Origin: an uncultured Solirubrobacterales bacterium
GTDB lineage: Bacteria; Actinomycetota; Thermoleophilia; Solirubrobacterales; Solirubrobacteraceae
Direction of reading: 5' to 3'
DNA: 14,187 bases
NCBI GenBank assembly: GCA_937973575.1
Contig: CALJKH010000047.1
Coordinates: 1-14,187, forward strand
The position numbers were made by a program, and so were the translations under genes. The notes below the pieces were generated by a model. It ran no database searches. It worked only from the letters and a program-made list of their open reading frames with translations, and had not been told where the DNA came from. Of this stretch, positions 6,665 to 13,393 are shown piece after piece (positions within the stretch are counted from its first letter, which is position 1; each line of letters opens with the position of its first letter).

Positions 6665-7506
6665 TCCTGTCCTCCATTTGAATTCCGTAAGGAAATGTAG
6701 TCGTCTAGCCCCTGTTGCCACTCTGGTAGGCGCGGCGTGTCATCGCGGGTAACCGCAAGAACACTGTTGGCAGGGCGAGGGGCAGGGCGAACAAAGGCGT
6801 CCGAAGTTGTCGGAGTGAGGTCGCAGGGAGTCCCAGTGCGCTCGAAGATCTCCTTCGCAAAGCCGTACCAGGATGTCTCTCCAGCGCCGGCACAGTGGTG
6901 GATCCCGCCTGCGTTGTCATCAAGGGCGATGTCCAGAAGGGCTTCTGCAAGATGGGCAGTGTTGGTGGGGCAGCCGCGCTGGTCGTCGACGACTGAAACA
7001 GCACCGCGGTCGATCGAGAGCTTGATCATCGTTTCAACGAAGTTGTTGCCGCCAACGCCAAACAGCCATGCAGTGCGAACAACAGCATTTGCTGGGTTGG
7101 CTGCAAGCACATGCTGATCACCAACAAGCTTGGTGCGGCCATAAGCACTCTGCGGAGCAACAGGATCTGACTCAACCCAAGGTCCGTCTTTGTTTCCGTC
7201 AAATACATAGTCGGTTGAGACCTGAACCACGCGCGGACCAGCTTCAGCAAGAACGCGTGGCCCTTCGCCGTTGACAACGAGTGCCTCAGCCTCGTGCTCC
7301 TCTGCGCCATCGACATCGGTCCAAGCGGCGCAGTTGATGATCACATCCGGCTGGTGGGAGGCCACTGCCTCGGCGACTTGGACTGCGTCTGCAATGTCGA
7401 GCTGAGCCCGGTTAAGGCCGTGGGCTTCGATTCCTCGCGCTTCGGCTGCTCGCAGCACGTCAAGGCCGAGCATTCCGCCCGCGCCCGTCACGAGGATGCC
7501 GCTCAC
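6661..7506 (-). CDS. rmlD: dTDP-4-dehydrorhamnose reductase
   Basis: Last step of the pathway: reduces dTDP-4-keto-L-rhamnose to dTDP-L-rhamnose with NAD(P)H. At 281 residues it has normal length. Motifs: GAGGMLG at 8-14; STDYVFDG at 97-104; catalytic Tyr122 and Lys126 in YGRTK; RTAWLFG at 144-150; and QRGCPT at 176-181, a hallmark of RmlD. Start is GTG at 7506, overlapping the rmlA stop (GTGA); its stop overlaps the rmlB ATG, so all three are likely co-translated. The substrate of this enzyme is made by RmlC, which is not encoded in the window. Confidence 0.96.
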   Translation of the reverse strand: MSGILVTGAGGMLGLDVLRAAEARGIEAHGLNRAQLDIADAVQVAEAVASHQPDVIINCAAWTDVDGAEEHEAEALVVNGEGPRVLAEAGPRVVQVSTDYVFDGNKDGPWVESDPVAPQSAYGRTKLVGDQHVLAANPANAVVRTAWLFGVGGNNFVETMIKLSIDRGAVSVVDDQRGCPTNTAHLAEALLDIALDDNAGGIHHCAGAGETSWYGFAKEIFERTGTPCDLTPTTSDAFVRPAPRPANSVLAVTRDDTPRLPEWQQGLDDYISLRNSNGGQE

Positions 7507-8579
7507 GGAAGTCCTACGCTCGAATTGTCTCCGACCATCAAACGATGAGCGCGCGGTTGGCGGTCGTCGCGGGTCACGGAGACATTGCGTCCCAGGAGTG
7601 AGGACTCCATACGACCTGGAAGGTCGCGAACCTCACAACCACTCAGGAGGATCGAGTGCTCAATCTCTGCGCGCTCGATAGTGCAGTCCTCAGCAATCGC
7701 TGAGTAAGGACCTACATAGCAATCGGTGAGAGTTGTTCCTGCGCCGATGATCGCTGGGCCACGGACAGTTGTGCGCTCAAGTCGTGCACCAGCTTCGATG
7801 ATCACTGGGCCTTCAACCTGGGAGTCGATCAGCTCGCCCTCGATGCGGGGACTGAGAGCCCCCAAGATCAGGCGGTTGGCCTCAAGCATGTCCTCAAGGC
7901 GTCCTGTGTCCTTCCACCAGCCTTGGACGATGTGCGGGTCAACCTTGCCGCCATTGTCAACGATGTATTGGATTGCGTCGGTGATCTCCAGCTCGCCACG
8001 AGGGGAGGGCTGGATTGCCTTGGCAGCAGCGTGGATCTGAGGGGTGAACATGTAGACACCAACAAGCGCAAGGTTGCTCTGCGGCTCCGGTGGCTTTTCA
8101 ACGAGCTTGATGATGCCGCCGTCCGGACCAAGTTCAGCGACGCCGTAGTTCTCAGGGTCGTCAACTTCAGTGAGGAGGATCATTGCGTCACGGCCACCCT
8201 CGCGGAACTCGCTTACAAGCTCCTCCATGCCGCCTTGGAGCAGGTTGTCTCCCAAGTACATGACGAAGGGTGAGTCGCCAAGGAACGGCTCAGCGGTGAG
8301 CACTGCGTGAGCGAGGCCAAGCGGATCGTCTTGAACGATGTACTCAATTCGCACTCCGAACATGGAGCCGTCGCCAGCGGATTCACGTATTTCGTCGCCA
8401 GTCTCCGGGGCGATAATGATCCCGATCTCGTCAATGCCAGCCTTGGCCATTGCCTCGATTCCGTAGAAGAGGACTGGCTTGTTAGCAACCGGCACGAGCT
8501 GCTTAGCGCTTGTGTGGGTGATTGGGCGAAGTCGCGTACCGCGACCGCCGGAGAGGATCAGGCCTTTAAGTTTGTCCAC
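7503..8579 (-). CDS. rmlA: Glucose-1-phosphate thymidylyltransferase, long form
   Basis: First step of dTDP-L-rhamnose synthesis: glucose 1-phosphate plus dTTP gives dTDP-glucose. The N-terminal nucleotidyltransferase domain (about 1-240) shows SGGRGTRLRPIT at 10-21, VANKPVLFYGIE at 31-42, QDDPLGLAHAV at 83-93 and the metal-binding YLGDN at 108-112. From about residue 245 the protein continues with imperfect hexapeptide repeats (for example GPVIIEAGARL and GPAIIGAGTTL), a left-handed beta-helix. At 358 residues this is the long RmlA type common in actinobacteria and archaea, not the 290-residue enterobacterial type. The GTG at 8579 fits the family N-terminus, although no strong Shine-Dalgarno precedes it. 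First gene of rmlA-rmlD-rmlB. Related long-form enzymes can feed other dTDP-sugars, but rmlB and rmlD alongside favour rhamnose. Confidence 0.95.
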   Translation of the reverse strand: MDKLKGLILSGGRGTRLRPITHTSAKQLVPVANKPVLFYGIEAMAKAGIDEIGIIIAPETGDEIRESAGDGSMFGVRIEYIVQDDPLGLAHAVLTAEPFLGDSPFVMYLGDNLLQGGMEELVSEFREGGRDAMILLTEVDDPENYGVAELGPDGGIIKLVEKPPEPQSNLALVGVYMFTPQIHAAAKAIQPSPRGELEITDAIQYIVDNGGKVDPHIVQGWWKDTGRLEDMLEANRLILGALSPRIEGELIDSQVEGPVIIEAGARLERTTVRGPAIIGAGTTLTDCYVGPYSAIAEDCTIERAEIEHSILLSGCEVRDLPGRMESSLLGRNVSVTRDDRQPRAHRLMVGDNSSVGLP

Positions 8580-8614
8580 AACGCGCTGAAGCCTAAGGGT
8601 TCAAAGAGGAACGC

Positions 8615-8634
8615 GTGTTAACGGGCAGTGTTAA
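8615..8634 (-). repeat. Two direct copies of a 7-nt motif upstream of rmlA
   Basis: TTAACAC (minus strand; GTGTTAA on plus) occurs at 8634-8628 and 8621-8615, a 13-nt period, 36-55 nt before the rmlA start and reaching into the stop codon of the upstream gene. It lies in the only gap (51 bp) before the rml genes, so it could be a regulator site or part of an rmlA promoter. Short repeats of this size also arise by chance. Confidence 0.3.
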
Positions 8635-9092
8635 TACACGCCGCCGAGCTTCCGGTGGTCCCAAGTGGCTGTTTCCTGTGGGACAAAGTGCAGGGCCACA
8701 CGCTTGACGGCCTGAGCTTCAACAGCTGCCTTCCCGGCTTCGTCAAGTTGCCCACCAGCGTATTTGCCCATGATCTCAATTCCGAGGGGAAGGACATCGG
8801 CAACATCGCTAAGGATTTCGACATTGGTTTTCATCATCACGCCGCGGAGCTGGTCGTAGGTGTCACCAGCTTCGACTTGGATCGTGGCTCGAGCATCACG
8901 CTCAAGGTTCTTAACCTTCTGCGACTTGGCGAAGGTCCAAGCCCATACGTGGCCGTCGCGGACGACATACCAAAGGGGCATCAGGTGTGGGAAGCCGTCC
9001 TTGCCATTCGTCGCGCAGGTGACGATTGTCTCCTCATTCAGAAAGGCGACGATCTCCTCGTCGCTCATCTGGATTTGACTGCGACGGCTCAC
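8631..9092 (-). CDS. PPOX-class FMN- or F420-binding split-barrel protein
   Basis: A 153-residue member of the pyridoxamine-5'-phosphate-oxidase-like split-barrel superfamily. Visible: TCATNGKDGFPHLMPLWYV at 25-43 (first barrel strands), FAKSQKVKNLERDARATI at 54-71 (typical cofactor-phosphate-binding region) and the C-terminal WDHRKLGGVY, which recurs in the actinobacterial subfamily of putative F420-dependent enzymes. It probably binds FMN or F420 and carries out a redox or carrier role; the substrate is unknown and true pyridoxamine oxidase activity is not implied. Start GTG at 9092 overlaps the stop of the WYL regulator gene (GTGA), so the two are probably co-expressed. An internal ATG at residue 9 is a possible alternative start. 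Confidence 0.87.
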   Translation of the reverse strand: MSRRSQIQMSDEEIVAFLNEETIVTCATNGKDGFPHLMPLWYVVRDGHVWAWTFAKSQKVKNLERDARATIQVEAGDTYDQLRGVMMKTNVEILSDVADVLPLGIEIMGKYAGGQLDEAGKAAVEAQAVKRVALHFVPQETATWDHRKLGGVY

Positions 9093-11275
9093 TTGGTTGT
9101 GGTGCCGGTTGCCTTCTTGGCGGCGGGCTTAGCGGCAGGAGCCTTCTTCGCCGCTGGCTTCTTGGCCCGGGCTGCCGGGGTGGCCTTGCGTGATGTGCCA
9201 GCGCGCTTCTTTGGGCGGGCGGTTGCTGCGCCAAGCTCGGTGATTGCACGCAGGACAGCCTTGCGCGCGTCAGCTGGCTCAAGCACTGCGGCGTCACCAG
9301 CCTCCTTGAGGATTTCCTTCACGAGCCAATCTGTACCGGCGTACTGAAGCTGGACGATTACTGACCCATCAGCCAGCTCAGCCTCAATCGTCCGTTCCTC
9401 GCGTGCCCATCGGGCCCGCTCAGGTGAAACCCAAACGAGTGCTGTGTCGGACTGTGGAACTTCGCCAGTTCGTGGCCAACCCTCGATGCCTTCGGCAGGA
9501 TCAACTTCAGAGCGTGGCTCAAAGGAGGTGTCAGTGACTTCAGCGGACTTGATGCGGTCCAAGCGGAAGTGGCGCAGGGCATCGCGGTCAAGGTCCCAAG
9601 CTGCGACGTACCAACCCTCGCGACCATTGATCAGCGCGTAAGGCTCAACCTGGCGCTTGCTGAACTCGTCCTCGTTCTCCTTGTAGTACTCAAAGGCGAG
9701 GATCTTGCGGTCGGCAACTGCTGTGCTCACGACATTGGCGATTCCGCCGTCGTCACCCTGCGGGCCAACTCCAGCAATGTGGAGTCCGTCTTCGACAGGG
9801 TCAACACCAAGCGCGGTGACAACCTTTTCGCGGGCTGAAGCGAGTGAGCCCTCAGGAATATGGTCGCCAAGGAGATCGATCGCAGCAACAAGAGCCTTGG
9901 CTTCAACTGGAAGGAGGCGGGCTGGTCGGGCGAAGGAGTCACCGTACGGCTCTGGGTCAACCTCGACTTCGTCCCCGTCACGCTCTGCGTAGAGGACATA
10001 TGAGCCAGCACCAAAGTTGACGATGTTGAGGACGTTGATGTCCTCCTCCAGCTCCTCGTCTGTGACTTGGAGGCGTTCCTTGAGGTCTTCGGCTGAGAGC
10101 TTGGCCTGGCGGCGACCAGCATCAATCAGGATTGAGGCGAGAGTTACAAGGCGGGCGAACCGCTCAGGGCGGATTGCTGCCTGCTCCCGCTCGTCATCGT
10201 CATTGCTCCGATTAGTAGGAGCTGCCTTACGTGAGGCACGCTTCTTCTTCGCAAGCTGTGGTTCGCCGGTGTGGCGGTCACGAAGGAGTGCAAGTCGCTC
10301 GGTGTATGTATCGGCGAGCTCGCCAGGTTCGGCAATAACTGCGTTACCACCGAGGCCAAGAACCCACGAGACCAGTGCTCGAGGCTGGGCGTACTCGGTT
10401 GTGAAGATTGTCTTTGTCTTGCTTGGCTTGGTAATCGCACCGGCGTGGCCGAAGTTGCGCTCTACCTGCCAGGCGATCCGCTCGTTGAGCTCGATCTTGG
10501 CCTTCAGGTCAGCTTCGCCGAACTGCCATACGGCGCGCTTGGCGTAGAGACGCGGATCAAAGTCCTGTGGGCGCTGGAAGTCGTGCTCTGCCTTTGTGGC
10601 GTAGGCAACCTTGCCGCTCATGCGTGAGAGGCGGAAGACGCGAATCGCGTCACGGTCGTGGGCGTGGCCGACGAGGTAGAACTGACCGCCTTGGAAGAGC
10701 AGAAGGAAGGGATCAACCGTTCGGGAGCCCTGCTTGTCGCGCTCGATTGTGTAGTAGTCGAAAGTGATCGTCTTGCGGCGGAAGATTGCGGTTTCGATCT
10801 TGGCGAGGCGCTGGGAGAGGTCGTGGCCACCAGCTGTTGCAGTGATGCCAAGTGCGACTGTTGACTGCTCTGGGCGGCGGTCAGGCCGGGCGCGTCCCCA
10901 TGAGAGCTGCTGCAGTGCGAGGCGCAGCGGTTCCGCGTAAGCGAACTCGCCATCAAGCAGAGTCAGGGCTGTCTGAAGTGCCGCCAGCTCACTGTCCGTG
11001 AACTCAATTGGGGCGAGGTAGAAGTTCTCTGGCGGAAGGGAGTAGTTCTCCTGCTCGACTTGGCCATCAGCTGGGCGCTCGATCCGAAGGTGGATGCCAA
11101 GGGCTTCCAGCTCTGAGCGGTCAGCGTAGAAGCGCCGCGCGAAGGCATCCTCGTTCATCGCGCTATAGCCCTCTACATCTCGCCTGATTTCCATAGCCGT
11201 GACTGGCCGGCGCTCGGCCATCAGGTATGAGATGAGGGAGAGCTGACGGATCAGCTTTTCTGTGTCCTTCGCCAT
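9089..11275 (-). CDS. pafBC: Fused PafB-PafC-like WYL-domain transcriptional regulator with basic C-terminal tail
   Basis: A 728-residue protein with two tandem copies of wHTH-WYL-WCX. First half: helix-turn-helix at about 1-65, WYL around 165-225 (FYLVGHAHDRDAIRVFRLSRM), WCX about 255-335. A charged linker at 341-369 includes KKKRASRK. Second half: wHTH about 370-425, WYL around 525-580 (WYVAAWDLDRDALRHFRLDRI), WCX about 610-680. PafB and PafC are separate genes in mycobacteria and act as a heterodimer in the LexA-independent DNA-damage response; natural fusions are known in other actinobacteria. Residues 687-728 add a tail with 11 Lys, 4 Arg and 13 Ala and no acidic residue, resembling histone H1. 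The ATG at 11275 is preferred over a TTG two codons earlier; a TATGCT box lies 8 nt upstream. No pafA or proteasome genes are adjacent, so the PafBC name rests on architecture. Confidence 0.88.
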   Translation of the reverse strand: MAKDTEKLIRQLSLISYLMAERRPVTAMEIRRDVEGYSAMNEDAFARRFYADRSELEALGIHLRIERPADGQVEQENYSLPPENFYLAPIEFTDSELAALQTALTLLDGEFAYAEPLRLALQQLSWGRARPDRRPEQSTVALGITATAGGHDLSQRLAKIETAIFRRKTITFDYYTIERDKQGSRTVDPFLLLFQGGQFYLVGHAHDRDAIRVFRLSRMSGKVAYATKAEHDFQRPQDFDPRLYAKRAVWQFGEADLKAKIELNERIAWQVERNFGHAGAITKPSKTKTIFTTEYAQPRALVSWVLGLGGNAVIAEPGELADTYTERLALLRDRHTGEPQLAKKKRASRKAAPTNRSNDDDEREQAAIRPERFARLVTLASILIDAGRRQAKLSAEDLKERLQVTDEELEEDINVLNIVNFGAGSYVLYAERDGDEVEVDPEPYGDSFARPARLLPVEAKALVAAIDLLGDHIPEGSLASAREKVVTALGVDPVEDGLHIAGVGPQGDDGGIANVVSTAVADRKILAFEYYKENEDEFSKRQVEPYALINGREGWYVAAWDLDRDALRHFRLDRIKSAEVTDTSFEPRSEVDPAEGIEGWPRTGEVPQSDTALVWVSPERARWAREERTIEAELADGSVIVQLQYAGTDWLVKEILKEAGDAAVLEPADARKAVLRAITELGAATARPKKRAGTSRKATPAARAKKPAAKKAPAAKPAAKKATGTTTK

Positions 11276-11283
11276 GAACAACG

Positions 11284-11289
11284 AGCATA
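11284..11289 (-). promoter_or_regulatory. Candidate -10 box (TATGCT) of a leaderless pafBC-like transcript
   Basis: The minus strand reads TATGCT, then 8 nt, then ATG at 11275. No Shine-Dalgarno is visible before the start and no -35 is clear. The arrangement supports the ATG at 11275 over the TTG at 11281, which would be only 2 nt from the box. Confidence 0.38.
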
Positions 11290-11360
11290 GTCAGACAGGC
11301 TCATTCGGTGACTTCGCGAGGGGCTTGACACCCCGCATATTCCGCCTTTTTGTGGCGAAC

Positions 11361-12317
11361 TTAGGCTGTTTCGGCGCTCGGGAACCACGCTCCGCCGCCA
11401 AGGGCGACGTCGTAGTCCGACCAAGCGCTTCCCGGCGCTAAGGACTTCTCAAGGCGATCAAACGACCCAAGCTGTCCTCCGAGGTGGTCCATCATGTGGA
11501 CCAGAGTGGCTTCGCGGGTGAGAGGTACCACTGGGCTGCCGTGTTCAAGCTTGCCGTGGTGGCTCAGGATGATGTGGCAGAGCCCACGATTCAATGTCAC
11601 TGGGAATCCGTCAATGCCGTTGATCAAGGTCTTGATTCGGAAGAAGCCAAGGGGGATTTCGCCCTGCAAGCGACCGTCGTCTGTGAAGTCAATTGCGTCT
11701 GGATCAGTTGTGTAGGCATCGAGCTTGCCGATGTCATGGAGCAGGGCGCCTGTAACGGCTAGATCTCTGTCGATACCGGGGAAGTTGTCTGCCACGTCGG
11801 CGACCGACTGGGCAACGCTGAGGCAGTGCTCAAGCAGGCCGTGTTTGTAGGCCTGGTGGAACCTCTTGGCTGCTGGAGCATCGCGATAGGGCGGCCAAGT
11901 CTCCGTGTCCGGCCCAAGGACCATGTCAAGCAGCTGGCGCAGTTGCGGTTGGTTGACGCTTGCGATCAGCGCCCTCAGGTCAGCCTCCATCTTGTCCGCG
12001 CCCACAGGTGGGCCATCACGGAGGTCTTCGGGATCAAAGTCTCCCTCGGCAGCCACAACAGCTTCAGCGATCTTGAGGGAACGACCAAAGCGCTCGTGCT
12101 CCTCGACCAAGGCTGTGATCTTCAGAGTGGAGCTTGGTGAGTAGAGAGCTTCAAGCTCTGGATTGCTGTCCCAGACATTGGCGCGGATGCTTCCCGTCTT
12201 GTCGCCTAGCTCGACGCGCAGGAATGGCTTTCCAGCCTTCGTCTCCCGAGTTTGCACGCCCTTCACTACAAGCACGCCGTCGAAGGTATCTCCGCCTGTT
12301 AGGTCTCTGACTGCCAT
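11361..12317 (-). CDS. yhaM: YhaM-like 3'-5' exoribonuclease (OB-fold plus HD domain)
   Basis: Predicted metal-dependent 3'-5' exonuclease acting on RNA or single-stranded DNA in the cytoplasm. The 318-residue length and domain order match Bacillus subtilis YhaM (about 314). Residues 10-90 form an OB-fold nucleic-acid-binding domain (GVQTRETKAGKPFLRVELGD, typical tRNA_anti type). The HD phosphohydrolase domain follows: FHQAYKHGLLEHCLSV with His164, LLHDIGK with His194-Asp195, SHHG with His253-His254, and Asp277 in MMDHLGG. The ATG at 12317 is the first of its frame with a proper OB start; a TACCGT box lies 8 nt upstream and no convincing Shine-Dalgarno is seen. It is divergent from the plus-strand hydrolase gene and lies 85 bp upstream of pafBC. 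Confidence 0.92.
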   Translation of the reverse strand: MAVRDLTGGDTFDGVLVVKGVQTRETKAGKPFLRVELGDKTGSIRANVWDSNPELEALYSPSSTLKITALVEEHERFGRSLKIAEAVVAAEGDFDPEDLRDGPPVGADKMEADLRALIASVNQPQLRQLLDMVLGPDTETWPPYRDAPAAKRFHQAYKHGLLEHCLSVAQSVADVADNFPGIDRDLAVTGALLHDIGKLDAYTTDPDAIDFTDDGRLQGEIPLGFFRIKTLINGIDGFPVTLNRGLCHIILSHHGKLEHGSPVVPLTREATLVHMMDHLGGQLGSFDRLEKSLAPGSAWSDYDVALGGGAWFPSAETA

Positions 12318-12325
12318 CTCTTGCG

Positions 12326-12331
12326 ACGGTA
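12326..12331 (-). promoter_or_regulatory. Candidate -10 box (TACCGT) of a leaderless yhaM transcript
   Basis: The minus strand reads TACCGT, then 8 nt, then ATG at 12317, the same spacing as at pafBC. Only a poor AAGAG lies before the start, too close to the ATG to be a good Shine-Dalgarno. No -35 is clear. Confidence 0.35.
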
Positions 12332-12437
12332 GAACGGCAGTCGGACGCGCGATTAGGGAACTGTCGCAACATTTCCCCAGTTTGCGTGTTCGAATGAGTA
12401 TGAAACGCCCGCCAAAAGAAGTAGAGTCCGGACCTTG

Positions 12438-12454
12438 CTGCCGCTAGGCGGCGG
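12438..12454 (+). other. GC-rich hairpin just upstream of the hydrolase ribosome binding site
   Basis: GCCGC-TAG-GCGGC, extended by a T-G and a C-G pair to a 7-bp stem with a 3-nt loop, ends three bases before the GGGGAG Shine-Dalgarno (12458-12463) of the gene starting at 12470. It could influence ribosome access or transcript stability. It lacks a following T tract, so it is not a terminator. Confidence 0.35.
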
Positions 12455-12469
12455 GATGGGGAGATCCAG

Positions 12470-13321
12470 ATGCAGCCACTTTTCGAATACGAAGCGAAGT
12501 TCAACGGCGTTCGCACCCGAGTTCTTGAACTCGAAGGCGAGGGGACCCCGCTCGTCCTCGTGCACGGTTGGGCCGATTCGGCTGACACTTGGCGCCACAC
12601 CCTCGCGGCGCTGGGTAAGGCGGACCGCGCAGCAATCGCAATTGACCTGCCTGGCTTTGGCAAGGCTGACCCTCTGGGGGATGGGCTGATCCTTCCTCAG
12701 TACGACGACTTCCTGCAGGGCGTCGCCAAATCAGTTGGACCAGGCGCGATCTTCGTCGGTAACTCGCTCGGAGGCTGTGCGTCAATGAGGTTGGCTGAAC
12801 GCAACCGTCGCCTCGGCGGCGTCGTGTCGGTAGCTCCTGCCGGCCTCAGCATGGCGCGCTGGTTCAGCATCATCGACCGGGACCCTGCAATCAGGCGGAT
12901 CATGTCCCTGCCGCTGCCAATGCCAGCTGGCGCAGTCCGATCTGTTGTTGGTCGCACCTACCAAACGCTTGCCTTCGCGAAGCCGGACACAGTCGACTCC
13001 AACGTCACTCGTTCATTCACCAGCCATATCCCCGACAGGCGGGCAGTCGCAGCTCTCCTTGCCAACGGAAAGCGCCTTCTGCCAGAGCTGAAGGATCCGT
13101 TTGAACTGGAGAGGATCAGCACACGGTTGATGCTCGTCTGGGGTACTGCCGACCGGATGGTCTACCGCAAGGGAGCCGGCAAGGTCCTCGAGACCGTTCC
13201 AGGGTCAAGCTTGGAAGTACTTGAGGGATGCGGCCACTGCCCCCAGATCGAGGAGCCATCGCGGTTCGCCGACCTGGTGCTCGACTTCTCTGCAGTCGAA
13301 CCGGCACTGCGGGCAGCCTAG
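12470..13321 (+). CDS. Alpha/beta-fold hydrolase (serine nucleophile)
   Basis: A 283-residue esterase-like hydrolase with a complete visible triad: Ser99 in the nucleophile elbow GNSLGG (97-102), Asp228 in WGTADRMV, and His256 in GCGHCPQIEEP. The oxyanion-hole motif VHGWADS is at 31-37, and DLPGFGKAD is at 59-67. A cap region lies about 125-210. No signal peptide or transmembrane segment is apparent, so it is probably cytoplasmic. Start ATG has GGGGAG 6 nt upstream. It is divergent from yhaM and 72 bp before a PHA-synthase-like gene on the same strand, which makes acyl or polyester (including PHA) turnover a reasonable guess. The substrate cannot be told from sequence; haloalkane dehalogenase is unlikely because the nucleophile is Ser, not Asp. 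Confidence 0.92.
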   Translation: MQPLFEYEAKFNGVRTRVLELEGEGTPLVLVHGWADSADTWRHTLAALGKADRAAIAIDLPGFGKADPLGDGLILPQYDDFLQGVAKSVGPGAIFVGNSLGGCASMRLAERNRRLGGVVSVAPAGLSMARWFSIIDRDPAIRRIMSLPLPMPAGAVRSVVGRTYQTLAFAKPDTVDSNVTRSFTSHIPDRRAVAALLANGKRLLPELKDPFELERISTRLMLVWGTADRMVYRKGAGKVLETVPGSSLEVLEGCGHCPQIEEPSRFADLVLDFSAVEPALRAA

Positions 13322-13331
13322 GTCGCCGCAC

Positions 13332-13354
13332 GGCTTCGCCCTAAGAGGGCAGCC
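13332..13354 (+). other. Hairpin between the two plus-strand alpha/beta hydrolase genes
   Basis: GGCT, a 2-nt bulge, GCCCT-AAG-AGGGC, then AGCC: a 5-bp inner stem on a 4-bp outer stem. It begins about 10 nt after the hydrolase stop. No T run follows, so it is at best a weak terminator or a processing or stability element between co-directional genes. Confidence 0.3.
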
Positions 13355-13393
13355 AAACGCGCCATAGGTAAATGTGATCCGTACAGGAAGAGC

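Noticed and set aside
6665..6721. N-terminal extension of RmlB
   Set aside because: The extra 19 residues lie inside rmlD and precede the standard Rossmann start; the ATG at 6664 has GGAGG and the 4-nt overlap.
8628..9347. 239-residue plus-strand open frame opposite the PPOX gene and the end of the WYL regulator
   Set aside because: It runs antisense to two recognised genes; its Ala-rich C-terminal part is the shadow of the Lys/Ala tail codons.
10017..10547. 176-residue plus-strand open frame inside the WYL regulator region
   Set aside because: Ser/Arg/Leu-rich low-complexity translation antisense to clear WYL-domain coding sequence.
11321..11334. GGGG-loop-CCCC inverted repeat and a TTGACA hexamer in the pafBC-yhaM gap
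   Set aside because: The stem is 4 bp, and the TTGACA is on the plus strand with no plus-strand gene or matching -10 downstream.
12151..12663. 170-residue minus-strand open frame spanning the yhaM-hydrolase divergent gap
   Set aside because: It overlaps both well-supported genes and the intergenic region between them, and shows no family motif.
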